A stretch of DNA of 64,000 nt from Begonia masoniana. Lineage: Eukaryota; Streptophyta; Magnoliopsida; Cucurbitales; Begoniaceae. Below are positions 7,188 to 20,864 of the stretch, one piece after another. The position numbers and the translations under genes are program-made. The stretch lies in assembly GCA_022432975.1 (NCBI GenBank), contig CM039512.1, positions 30,355,574 to 30,419,573 of the forward strand, in the 5' to 3' direction. The notes beneath the pieces are model-generated. The model ran no database searches. It saw only the letters and a list, made by a program, of their open reading frames with translations, and was not told where the DNA came from. Numbering within the stretch: position 1 is the stretch's first letter; each line of letters starts with the position of its first letter.

Positions 7188-10100
7188 GATAGTGGGAGTT
7201 GCACCAATGTAGCAAGCACATTACTAGTCCAAAAGTTGAACTTGAAAACCGAGCAACATCCAAAACCATACAAGTTGCAATGGTTAAGCGATTGTGGAGA
7301 AATCAAGGTGACTAAACAGGTGGAAGTTCCTTTATCAATTGGAAGGTACCAAGATAAAGTTTTATGTGATGTAGTGCCGATGCAAGCTACACACATACTT
7401 TTGGGGAGACCTTGGCAATTTGACCGAAACGTCAAGTATAATGGTTACAAGAATGAGTATTCGTTGGGTTACAATGGAAAAACTATTATCCTTACACCAT
7501 TAAAGCCATGGGAGGCAATTGAAGACCAAGAGAGGATCACAAAGGAATTTCAAAAGATGAGGGTTGAAAAAGAAAAAGAAAGTGGTGAAAAGAAATTAGT
7601 TGAAAAAGAGGTCAAAATAGAGAAAGAAAGTGGAGAAAGAAAAATAGTTGAAAAGAGCATAAAGAGGGATGAAAATCTGAGGGAGCAAGAGAGAAAAATC
7701 GAGGAAAAAGAGATAAAAATCGAGGGAGAGTGTGAACAAAAGTCAAGTGAGAAGCAAATTGCGTTGATGAACAAAAGTGAGGATAAGCGTGAGATGATTT
7801 TGCTTTTATATAAAGATGTTTATTTATCATCTAATGACTTACCAAATTTTCTTCCAAGTGCTGTGATTTCTCTTTTGCAGGAGTTTAAGGATGTATTCCC
7901 AGAGGAGTTACCGAAAGGAGTACCACCACTTAGAGGAATCGAGCATCAAATTGATTTCATCCCAGGTGCGACAATTCCAAACCGACCGGCATATCGAGCA
8001 AATCCAGAGGAAACAAAGGAAATTCAAAGACAAGTGGACGAGTTAATGGACAAGGGTCTAGTGAAAGAAAGCCTAAGCCCATGCTCGATACCCGTGATAT
8101 TGGTGCCAAAGAAGGACGGATCATGGAGGATGTGTGTGGATTGTCGAGCAATCAATAAAATAACGGTAAAGTATCGACATCCTATACAAAGGTTAGATGA
8201 CATGCTTGATGAATTATATGGTGCTTGTTTATTCTCAAAAATTGATTTAAAGAATGGATATTATCAAATTCGTATGAAAAAGGGAGACGAGTGGAAAACT
8301 GCTTTCAAAACAAAATTTGGACTTTATGAGTGGTTAGTCATGCCTTTTGGATTATCTAATGCACCTAGCACATTTATGAGGTTAATGAATCACGTATTAC
8401 GATCGTTTATTGGAAAATTTGTCGTGGTTTATTTTGATGATATATTAGTTTATAGCAAAACATTAGAACAACATGTGAAACATTTAAAATCCGTTTTTAA
8501 TGTTTTGCGAATAAACCAATTATATGCTAACCTCAAAAAGTGCACTTTTTGCATGGAATCGGTAGTGTTTCTTGGTTTTGTAGTGAGCTCGAGTGAAGTT
8601 TCGGTGGACGAAGAAAAGGTCAAGGCAATCAAGGAGTGGCCGACACCTAATAATGCTAACGAGGATATGAAACTGATTGCTTACTTTAGTGAAAAGCTTA
8701 GTGGTGCGGTCTTAAACTATCCAACATACGACAAGGAGTTGTATGCCTTGGTGAGAACATTACAAACGTGGCAACACTACTTGTGGCCCAAGGAGTTCAT
8801 CATCAATTCTGACCATGAAAGCCTAAAACACTTAAAGACACAAGGAAAGTTGCACAAGAGACATGCAAAGTGGATGGAGTTCATAGAGACCTTTCCTTAT
8901 GTTATTCATTATAAAAAAGGTAAAGAGAATGTGGTTGCCGATGCATTGTCAAGAAGGTACGTGCTTATAACTACTTTACAATCTAAGTTGTTAGGATTTG
9001 ATTTAATAAAGAACTTATATGAATCGCACTCAGATTTTGATCTTGTTTGGAAAGAATGTGAGAAACATGCGTGTAATGATTATTATAAACATGATGGATT
9101 TTTATTTAAAAAGGATAAACTTTGTATCCCTAAATGTTCTTTAAGAGAGTTACTTGTTAGAGAGACTCATGGAGGAGGGTTAATGGGACACTTTGGAGTT
9201 ACTAAAACATTGAGTGTGCTTTGTGAACATTTTTATTGGCCAAAAATGAGGCATCATGTTCAAGCCATTTGTGATAAGTGCATTGAGTGTAGGAAGGCCA
9301 AATCAAAGATTAAACCTTATGGAAAGTACACTCCTCTACCTATTCCTAACCAACCTTGGGTGGACATATCGATGGATTTTGTGATTGGTTTGCCGAGGAC
9401 ACAAGGAGGGAAAGATAGCATAGTTGTGGTAGTGGATAGTTTTAGTAAGATGGCTCACTTTATAGCATGCTCAAAGACAAACGACGCTACTCATGTGGCG
9501 GATTTATTCTTCAAAGAAGTTGTGCGTTTACACGGAATTCCTAAAACCATTGTGAGTGATAGAGATGTAAAGTTCCTAAGTCACTTTTGGAGAACTTTGT
9601 GGAGTAAGCTAGGAACAAAACTTTTATTCTCAACCGTGGCACACCCCCAAAAGGATAGACAAACAGAAGTGGTAAATAGAACACTTTCTACGTTGTTAAG
9701 AGCGATTATTTCTAAAAATTTAAAACAATGGGAAAAATGTTTACCTCATGTTGAATTTGCATATAATAGAGTTGTTCATTCTACTACTTCATATTCACCA
9801 TTTGGAATTGTTTATGGATTTAATCTTTTATCTCCTCTTGATATTTTATCTCTACCTACTAACGAGTTTGTTAATTTTGATGGAGAGAAAAAAGCTAAAT
9901 TTGTTAGGGACTTACATCTGAAAGTACAAGAGAACATTCGAGAGAGAAACGAGCATTATGCACGTCAAGCAAACAAAAGCCGTAAAAAGATTATATTTGA
10001 ACCCGGAGATTGGGTTTGGCTACATCTTCGAAAAGAGAGGTTTCCAAATCAACGAAAAAGCAAGTTGCATCCACGAGGAGATGGACCATTTCAAGTCCTT

Positions 10101-10472
10101 GAACGCATAAACGACAATGCCTACAAGATCGACTTACCTAGCGAATATGGTAATGTTAGTGCATCTTTTAATGTTAGTGACTTATCTTTATATGATGCAG
10201 GAGATTCGAGGACGAATCTTTTCGAAGAGGGAGGGAATGATGTGATCCAAGCAGCGACAAAGCCAAAGCCCAAGAGCAACGATCCAATTGAGGACATTGG
10301 CGGCCCAATGACACGGTCCAAAGCTAAGAAGATGCGTGAGGCCTTGCAAGGATTAATTTTAGAGATCCAAGGGAGAGAGGAGCCGCGGCAACTTGATCTA
10401 AAACTATTGAATGTGTCGAGGATTGAAGATAATCAAAATCAAGTTGAAGCAAGGGAGGCCAAAGATGCATGA
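7188..10472 (+). pseudogene. Gypsy copy B1 protease-RT-RNase H-integrase polyprotein (internal deletion)
   Basis: A continuous frame of about 1,095 codons runs from the protease motif DSGSCTN to TGA. The order is aspartic protease (DSG, then HILLGRP), a Lys/Glu-rich linker (about 7550-7790), reverse transcriptase with [30 protein letters not shown] and the catalytic VYFDD, RNase H C-terminal half ([27 protein letters not shown]), an integrase HHCC-type finger, and a DDE core (MDF, SDRDVKF, QTEVVNR). The frame continues past the polypurine tract into the LTR with a [11 protein letters not shown] tail, as in some CRM-type chromoviruses. Between WPTPNNANE and [11 protein letters not shown] (about 8660) roughly 80-90 residues are missing in frame, including the first RNase H aspartate (CDAS in element C). 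HPQTDGQ has become HPQKDRQ. It is therefore open but probably inactive, and it is separated from gag by the solo LTR. Confidence 0.92.
10223..10237 (+). promoter_or_regulatory. Polypurine tract of B1
   Basis: GAAGAGGGAGGGAA lies just before the LTR start TGATGTGATCC. The tract overlaps the polyprotein frame (FEEGGND). Confidence 0.75.
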
Positions 10473-11101
10473 AGATTTACATGTGCCATGCACATGCACG
10501 TGCAAGAATTAAAAAGTCACATGAGAAGCACATGCAAATCCAAACAAATTACGTATAAGAGATTTTATCCGACAGAATCTACTCAAATCAATTCAAATCA
10601 TATTCAAACGTAGTTTAAACGTGAGATGATATCTTATCATGCAAAAGATCATTATCTCACGATTTTATTAGTTATTTTATTTTTATTTTCATTTTTATTA
10701 TTATTTAATTTAATTTTCATGTGTAGCCTATTTAATGGCAAAACACTTTTGATTTAGGAGGACAAGTTTGAATTAAAAAATTAAGTGTTTTTTTAGAGAG
10801 GATTTCTCTTTAGTTCTTTGCGAAGAACAACGATCTTCTTCAAGTCACGCTTGAAGAATCTCGCTTGATAGCTTTGGTTCTTACCAACGAGTTTGGTCTG
10901 GGTCAAGCTCCTGTTTTGATAGCTTTGGTTCAGCCAACAGGTGTGGCTCGGGTCAAGCTCCTGTTTTGATAACTAGGGTTCCATCGAATTCTTCAATTGG
11001 GGTCTTAGTTCCTTACTTTGTTCTTGAATCAAAAGGCGTTCCTTTCAATTATTCCGCGTTGTTGTCGGGTCCCGGGTCCTTTCGATCCGAGGTTCGCATC
11101 A
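10238..11101 (+). repeat. 3' LTR of Gypsy copy B1
   Basis: It runs TGATGTGATCC to GGTTCGCATCA, whose ends are inverted copies. The right two-thirds (from about 10790, GAGAGGATTTCTCTTT) match the LTRs of B2. The first about 550 nt (U3) does not match B2. It contains TTTAATTTAATTTTCATG-rich AT sequence. The following GTTTG would be the target duplication, but the left counterpart is not in the window. Confidence 0.85.
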
Positions 11102-11944
11102 GTTTGATAATGGCATTTCCAATTCGATTCTGGACATTAAGATAACAGACCGTGTTTAGTTGTTAGACTTAATCTGGTTATTTAGGTTCTGGAAGTTTAA
11201 TCTGTACACACTAGGCGCTTGACTATGAAGATTTAGAAATATTTATGTTAGATACTAGGATGACTTTTAGTTAGGATTTTGATTTAACACTGTAATATGA
11301 AATGTTTCTAGGTGAAGAAGTTTGAAGAGAAGTGCTCAAGTTGCTAAGGAAACCAGGTAAGTGAGTGAGTAAGACTTCCGGCCATTAGGGCCCTACATCA
11401 CAAGGGTACTAAAGTAGAAGTGGTTTATGAAGTTAAAAGTACCTGCACTAACGTCTGGTTGTCTTCGGTAATCAAGTTGATGTTAAGATCCTTTGATGAA
11501 TGAATGGCTTGTTCAGTAGTCTGATGGACTAAGATTACTCATGCTCATGCATCATGAATATTTCTCAAGCATATGAAAATGTTTTAAGTGTATGATTTCT
11601 CCCATGAATAAGATATGAACATGAAACTTATGCAACAAGCATTAAGAGAGGGTTGGGGGCGGTTTGGCGTATGTCACTGTCCAAAAGAAGGACCATGAAT
11701 ACGACCTGTAAGGGACTATGTACACTCTCACTGTCAACCCCCTTTTCGGCACAAATCCTCCCTTAATCCATATGATGAAAACGATGAACATGAACAAGAA
11801 CAAGACTACAAAAAGATCATGAACATGTGTTTCCTTTAATTTGTGCATTCATGCATACATGTTAGCATTGCACTCCTTACTAAGCATTAGGCTTATAGTT
11901 AAAACCTTATGATGTAGGTGAATAACTACCAGGTGAGGATTTCA
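11102..11944 (+). repeat. D-family LTR, 5' segment (interrupted by B1 and TR-GAG1)
   Basis: This segment matches the reverse complement of the D-family solo LTR near 60.2-61.2 kb, for example CTAGGATGAC...TTAGTTAGGA, the splice-like junctions, and CCGGCCATTAGGGCCCTACATCA. It contains a predicted 45-nt exon and the acceptor ATGATGTAG at 11916-11917. The LTR start is left of B1 and is not seen. The LTR resumes at 20865 after TR-GAG1. Confidence 0.75.
11312..11356 (+). other. Predicted 45-nt internal exon, D-family LTR
   Basis: It is flanked by ATGTTTCTAG and GTAAGTGAG, with a length of exactly 45 nt. In this copy the conserved phase carries a stop (TGA), so any peptide is broken. Confidence 0.45.
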
Positions 11945-12939
11945 TGTCACGACCCTATTACTATACCTGTATTTCCCGTACTATTATTATTATTATTATT
12001 TTAAACTCTATACTTTAAATAAACTCTAGGTTGAACCTAAATCGAAATCGAAACCAGAATCGAAATCGGAATTAGAATCTATGTTTTAAAACATTTAAAA
12101 CAACTTAAAACAAATTAAATAAATTAATTAAAAACTATAAAAACAATTAAAGAAAACAAATAATTAAAGGGAGGGCAGAATCGGTATTCTGCCGGAAAAA
12201 GGAAGCAGCGACCGATCGCTGCAATGTGCAGCGCTCGATCGCTGCATATTGCAGAGACTGATCGCTGCATTGAGGCGCCCAGTCGCCTTTGCTTCTCTAT
12301 AAAATGCTCTCTGGAATTCCAGAGAGCAAACAATTAATCAACACTCTCTGGAATCTGATTCCAGAGAGCAAACCTCACCTACTTAACACCATTTATCAAC
12401 AATCATAACAATCGACTTATAACTTAAACTCAACCAACTTGTAGCGGACTTTGCGAAATCCAACTGCGTGGATAGCTCTAAAAACCGAGCATATCCGTAA
12501 CAATCCTAAAACCATTCAAAACATTTTCATAACATTAACTAACAGTTTAAACAAAGCGTTTTATATAAAGTTTAACCAAAAACATTTGAAACATCAAACG
12601 TATTATCTAACCCCTAACCAGAACCAAGCATCCAAACATGTTCTATACAACTATCAACCCAAAACATCTCAATAACCCCAAAATCTATACATACTTCCCC
12701 ACGGGTCGGTTAAGCATCGACTGCGCCAACACACTCCCGCAAGCATTCCCCGTCAACTGCATCATGCCTCAGGAGGAGGGACACCGTCCTCACCTGTCTC
12801 CTCGTAATCACTTACACCATACAGACATCTATGAGATAAAAATCTCAGTAAGCTCTAGTAAATACAGATGCGTGCAGATGCGTATGTCATTCAGAAAACA
12901 TGCAGATAACAGATTCAGATTCAGATTCAGATTCATTAC

Positions 12940-13210
12940 GTCGCAGACAGATTGTCACCGAGGTCTAAACCCACCTCCCCATGACCAGATAACAGATTAC
13001 GTAGATTCTGTTGGTTCATTTTACTTTTTAATTAGGTCGCAGACAGAATGTCACCGAGGTCTAAACCACCTCGCCGTGACCAGATAACAGATTACGTAGA
13101 TTCATTTCGTTCGTTGGTCCATTTTACTTTTTAATTAGGTCGCAGACAGAATGTCACCGAGGCTAAACCACCTCGCCGTGACCAGATAACAGATTACGTA
13201 GATTAATTTC
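12940..13210 (-). repeat. Three-fold tandem repeat in predicted intron 2
   Basis: Units of about 96-103 bp begin CGCAGACAGA.TGTCACCGAGG and end CAGATAACAGATTACGTAG. The same triplication is present at about 19340-19600 in the other LTR of the element. Confidence 0.8.
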
Positions 13211-13441
13211 ATTCGTTGGTTCATATGCTTTAACAGATGAAATGCATGAGCAGTCAAGAGCATAAAGTAAACAACAAACATGTGTACCATCAAGACTATA
13301 AATACATAACCTATAACCTATAAAACAACTAAACCTGTCTACCCAACCGAAGTAAATAAACATATGCATCTCCAAAACTCCTCGAGACGACTTCGACGTA
13401 CGGTGTAGGCCAATCGGCCAGAGAAGATCACGAGAACTTAC

Positions 13442-13486
13442 CTCGTGTCCAAAGCAGCTCAAGCTCCTTCCACGAGCGTTGTTTGT
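13442..13486 (-). other. Predicted 45-nt internal exon, TR-GAG1 3' LTR
   Basis: On the minus strand it is preceded by TTGCCTCAG and followed by GTAAGTTCTC. The conserved phase is open with R-S-W-K-E-L-E. Confidence 0.5.
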
Positions 13487-14431
13487 CTGAGGCAAAACAT
13501 AATATCGACGTTAAAACGAGTTTAAACTATCGATCGTCTAAATTTACAAAACCTTAACTAAGGAAACTTCCTAAGGTTCTAATCCAATTCATTGAGCTAT
13601 TTATTCGAGCAATTTTTCGTTCGGCACCCAATTCACAATTTGCGAGTTTTTCCCTAAAATCTCGAAATTTCACAAATTATAACATTTTTTTCCTAAATCA
13701 ACTAGATTAGTCCAATAACGTCCAATACGTTCAATATATACTTAATCTCAGTAAACCTATTAATTACGGACCCTAAATCGCGTTTTTAATCGAAACCCTA
13801 AACGAAACCCTAATTGTTCAAACTCCGTAAAACTCGAAATAAACGTTCTAAAACTATAGATCCATACCTAGAGCGTCGAATGGAGGAGAAAACGCGAAGA
13901 AAACGGATCGAACGGAGGAAGAACGGAGGTCGGATTAGAGGAATCGCCGCGGAGAACAGAGAAGGAGCTCTCTGGTTCGTGAACTCCAGAGAAGAAGAAA
14001 GAGGAAGTGAGGGAGAGAAGAAACAAATTTGTTTTTAATTAATTTGGTTTGCAAAATTACTATTTTGCCCTTAGCACCTAATTCTATTTGTTTCGTCTTT
14101 CGTTTCGTTAATCGGCTAACTATTCGTTTTCACAAAATCTCCTTATTTCACCAATAAGTCCAACTTATTATTTGGGATTTATTAAAACTATTCGTTTGCA
14201 AATCGGACCACGTTTACTATTTTTACTAAAATGTCCATTATATTACGAGAAACTTAATTACTCGGAATATAGTGTTACTACTCCAAAAATTCTCGTAATT
14301 TCATTAAAATTCCTATTAATTGTTAGGATTCTAATGAAGCTTTCTTTTTGCAAAACAGACCTGATTTGACATATTTACGAAAATGTCATTATATATTAAA
14401 ATAATAATATCTCGTACAGCCGGGTATTACA

Positions 14432-14446
14432 TTCTACCCTCCTTAT
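14432..14446 (-). promoter_or_regulatory. Polypurine tract of TR-GAG1
   Basis: On the minus strand it reads TAAGGAGGGTAGAA directly before the 3' LTR, as in TR-GAG2 and the Tekay element. Confidence 0.75.
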
Positions 14447-17010
<2,564 letters not shown>

Positions 17011-17015
17011 TTTTC

Positions 17016-18182
17016 TTACCTCCCTATACTCTTTCTATATCGTATACGTATCGCCATACAAGTAATTAAAACGGTACCTGCGATTAGAGAAGGCCGGGCT
17101 CCATCGTCGACGTCGCCAGACTCAATAAAGGCGTAAATCCTGGGCATGACTCTCCTCTGATCCCCAATCAACTGATCTCGGCCTGGCTTCGGGCAATCCT
17201 TAACGAAGTGGTCAACTCCACCACACCTAAAACATTTGTTCATGCCCACCCGGCACTCACCACTGTGTTCTTTCTGGCACTTAGGGCACCAAGGAATTTG
17301 AGAAGCCCCTTGTACCTGCTTACCCTTCCCTCTATCACTGCCTCCCTCTAGAGGTCTTTTAACACCTCTCTGTTGTTGTTGCTGTGGCTGTGCTCTCGGT
17401 TGCCAGTCCATACTCCTGATCTGAGGGTGAATCTCTCAAAAGAAGCCCTTAGATGGCTCCGTTGGTTTAACAAAATCCCTATCAACGGCCTCTATCTCAA
17501 GCGCCCTGGCCACAATCTCGTCATAGGATACATTCCGTACCCCAGATATAGTAAGACGCATCCGGAATTCCTGGCTAAGTCCCTGTAAAAATCTGCGTAC
17601 CTTGTCTTCATTAATGCTGACCTGACGTGGCGCGAATCGAGAAAGGGCTTCAAACTTCCTCACATACTCGGCGATCGAGCCAACTTGCCGCAACTGCATA
17701 AATTCAACCATCTTCGCCTCCCGTACTGTATGGCTGAAATACTTATCATAAAATAACATTTTGAATCTTTCCCATCCCATAATCGTCACATCGGTGGTCG
17801 TCTTCACAGTGTCCCACCAGAACCGGGCGTCTAAAGCTAAGTGGTAAGTCACCAACGCCACCTTCTCTCCATCCTCAATGCTAGCATAGGCCAGCATGTC
17901 CTCCATGGTGCGAATCCACTCCTCGGCCGAAGAGGGATCCGTAGACTGTCCATTAAATATAGGGGGCTGGGGCTTCAGAAATCTCTCCATCCCGCGATTA
18001 CCCAAAATAGATGCCTCTCGAGCTCTAACGCCCTCTCGGTCAATAAGGGTGCCCAACTGTTAAGACTGTCTCTCCATCTGTTGAGCCTGTCTCTCCATAT
18101 GTTGAGATTGTTGAGCAATGAAGTCCTTAAGGGTATCTATCGTATCGTCTCGGTCATCTCGATCGTTTCCTCGACGCACCAT
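17016..18182 (-). pseudogene. TR-GAG1 gag with CCHC zinc knuckle (two in-frame stops)
   Basis: On the minus strand the start ATG is at 18182 (MVRRGND...). All pieces lie in one frame. They include a glutamine-rich coiled N-terminus (FIAQQSQHMERQAQQMERQ), a capsid domain of the UBN2/retrotrans_gag type (PPIFNGQ, EEWIRTMEDM, ARFWWDTV, YFSHTVREAKMVEFMQL, YVRKFEALSRFAP), a QQQQQ basic linker, and two cysteine motifs (CPKCQKEHSGEC, CFRCGGVDHFVKDC). Stops are TAA at 18060-18062 (after MERQS) and TGA at 17436-17438 (after KGFF). Both fit C-to-T changes of CAA and CGA. Gag packages genomic RNA into virus-like particles. This copy would need readthrough, so it is likely dead although its LTRs are young. 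Related gag is seen at 32616 in TR-GAG2. Confidence 0.9.
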
Positions 18183-18329
18183 AGTTCTATAAGTCCTATA
18201 TAGGTTAAAACACACAACCATAAGAAAATAGAAATCAAATAAAGCTATAAACATACTTACAAATGAGGAAGAATGTCCGCGTAGTGGTTGTGCAGTCGAG
18301 CAGTCTACAGAACCGATTTTAAAACCTGG

Positions 18330-18342
18330 GGCTCTGATACCA
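18330..18342 (-). promoter_or_regulatory. tRNA-iMet primer-binding site of TR-GAG1
   Basis: On the minus strand TGGTATCAGAGCC lies five bases after the 5' LTR end, separated by AATTA. It complements the 3' end of initiator tRNA-Met. Confidence 0.9.
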
Positions 18343-19161
18343 TAATTTGTCACGACCCTATTACTGTACCCGTATTTCCCGTACTATTATTTATTTTTTT
18401 TTAAACTCTATACTTTAAATAAACTCTAGGTGGAACCTAAACCAAAATCGAAACCAGAATCGAAATTGGAATTAGAATCTATGTTTTAAAACATTTAAAA
18501 CAACTTAAAACAAATTAAATTAATTAATTAAAAACTATAAAAACAATTAAAGAAAACAAATAATTAAAGGGAGGGCAGAATCGGTATTCTGCCGGAAAAA
18601 GGAAGCAGCGACCGATCGCTGCAATGTGCAGCGCTCGATCGCTGCATATTGCAGCGACTGATCGCTGCATTGAGGCGCCCAGTCGCCTTTGCTTCTCTAT
18701 AAAATGCTCTCTGGAATTCCAGAGAGCAAACAATTAATCAACACTCTCTGGAATCCGATTCCAGAGAGCAAACCTCACCTACTTAACACCATTTATCAAC
18801 AATCATAACAATCGACTTATAACTTAAACTCAACCAACTTGCAGCGGACTTTGCGAAATCCAACTGCGTGGATAGCTCTAAAAACCGAGCATATCCGTAA
18901 CAATCCTAAAACCATTCAAAACATTTTCATAACATTAACTAAAAGTTTAAACAAAGCGTTTTATATAAAGTTTAACCAAAAACATTTGAAACATCAAACG
19001 TAGTATCTAACCCCTAACCAGAACCAAGCATTCTAACATGTTCTATACAACTATCAACCCAAAACATCTCAATAACCCCAAAATCTATACATACTTCCCC
19101 ACGGGTCGGTTAAGCATCGACTGCGCCAACACACTCCCGCGAGCATTCCCCGTCAACTGCA

Positions 19162-19211
19162 TCATGCCTCAGGAGGAGGGACACCGTCCTCACCTGTCTC
19201 CTCGTAATCAC
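19162..19211 (-). other. Predicted exon 3 coding tail of LTR peptide, TR-GAG1
   Basis: On the minus strand the frame after ATGGTGTAG encodes TGEDGVPPPEA and stops at TGA (plus-strand 19162-19164). The stop position matches other families. Confidence 0.4.
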
Positions 19212-19868
19212 CTACACCATACAGACATCTATGAGATAAAAATCTCAGTAAGCTCTAGTAAATACAGATGCGTGCAGATGCGTATGTCATTCAAAAAACA
19301 TGCAGATAACATATTCAGATTCAGATTCAGATTTATTACGTCGCAGACAGATTGTCACCGAGGTCTAAACCCACCTCGCCGTGACCAGATAACAGATTAC
19401 GTAGATTCTGTTGGTTCATTTTACTTTTTAATTAGGTCACAGACAGAATGTCACCGAGGTCTAAACCACCTCGCCGTGACCAGATAACAGATTACGTAGA
19501 TTCATTTCGTTCGTTGGTCCATTTTACTTTTTAATTAGGTCGCAGACAGAATGTCACCGAGGTTAAACCACCTCGCCGTGACCAGATAACAGATTACGTA
19601 GATTCATTTCATTCGTTGGTTCATATGCTTTAACAGATGAAATGCATGAGCAGTCAAGAGCATAAAGTAAACAACAAACATGTGTACCATCAAGACTATA
19701 AATACATAACCTATAACCTATAAAACAACTAAACCTGTCTACCCAACCGAAGTAAATAAACATATGCATCCAACCGAAGTAAATAAACATATGCATCTCC
19801 AAAACTCCTCGAGACGACTTCGACGTACGGTGTAGGCCAATCGGCCAGAGAAGATCACGAGAACTTAC

Positions 19869-19913
19869 CTCGTGTCCAAAGCAGCTCAAGCTCCATCCAC
19901 GAGCGTTGTTTGT
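19869..19913 (-). other. Predicted 45-nt internal exon, TR-GAG1 5' LTR
   Basis: It has the same splice signals and length as 13442-13486. The frame is open in the conserved phase. Confidence 0.5.
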
Positions 19914-20864
19914 CTGAGGCAAAACATAATATCGTCGTTAAAACGAGTTTAAACTATCGATCATCCAAATTTACAAAACCTTAACTAAGGAAACTTCCTA
20001 AGGTTCTAATCAAATTCATTGAGCTATTTATTCGAGCAATTTTTCGTTCGGCACCCCAATTCACAATTTGCGAGTTTTTCCCTAAAATCTCGAAATTTCA
20101 CAAATTATAACATTTTTTTCCTAAATCAACTAGATTAGTCCAATAACGTCCAATACGTTCAATATATACTTAATCTCAGTAAACCTATTAATTACGGACC
20201 CTAAATCGCGTTTTTAATCGAAACCCTAAACGAAACCCTAATTGTTCAAACTCCGTAAAACTAGAAATAAACGTTCTAAAACTATAGATCCATACCTAGA
20301 GCGTCGATTGGAGGAGAAAACACGAAGAAAACGGATCGAACGGAGGAAGAACGGAGGTTGGATTGGAGGAATCGCCGCGGAGAACAGAGAAGGAGCTCTC
20401 TGGTTCGTGAACTCCAGAGAAGAAGAAAGAGGAAGTGAGGGAGAGAAGAAACAAATTTGTTTTTAATTAATTTGGTTTGCAAAATTACTATTTTGCCCTT
20501 AGCACCTAATTCTATTTGTTTCGTCCTTCGTTTCGTTAATCGGCTAACTATTCGTTTTCACCAAATCTCTTTATTTCACCAATAAGACCAACTTATTATT
20601 TGGGATTTATTAAAACTGTCCGTTTGCAAATCGGACCACGTTTACTATTTTTACTAAAACGTCCATTATATTACGAGAAACTTAATTACTCGGAATATAG
20701 TGTTACTACTCCAAAAATTCTCGTAATTTCATTAAAATTCCTATTAATCGTTAGGATTCTAATGACGCTTTCTTTTTGCAAAACGAATCTGATTTGATAT
20801 ATTTACGAAAATGTCATTATATATTAAAATAATAATATCCCGTACAGCCGTGTATTACATTTCA

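Larger units (their letters stand above)
11945..14431 (-). repeat. TR-GAG1 3' LTR
   Basis: On the plus strand it reads TGTCACGACCC to GGTATTACA. It is nearly identical to 18348-20859. It holds, on the minus strand, the predicted first donor near 13868, the 45-nt exon (13442-13486), and a three-fold repeat of about 96-103 bp (about 12940-13210) with GACAGAATGTCACCGAGG. It also holds the GGATAGCTC-type motif (12468-12502) and a palindrome island (12190-12370). Its third splice acceptor is altered to GTGTAAGTG, unlike the other LTR. Confidence 0.92.
18348..20859 (-). repeat. TR-GAG1 5' LTR
   Basis: On the plus strand it runs TGTCACGACCC to GTGTATTACA. Compared with the 3' LTR it has a 27-nt duplication around 19745-19790 (CAACCGAAGTAAATAAACAT) and scattered substitutions. 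The minus-strand first exon is open from about 20482 to the donor near 20295. The 45-nt exon and the exon-3 acceptor are intact. Confidence 0.92.

Noticed and set aside
18330..18342. TGGTATCAGAGCC sites as tRNA genes
   Set aside because: Only the 12-13 nt primer complement is present, with no tRNA body, at each site (also 3092, 32457, 44306, 52117).
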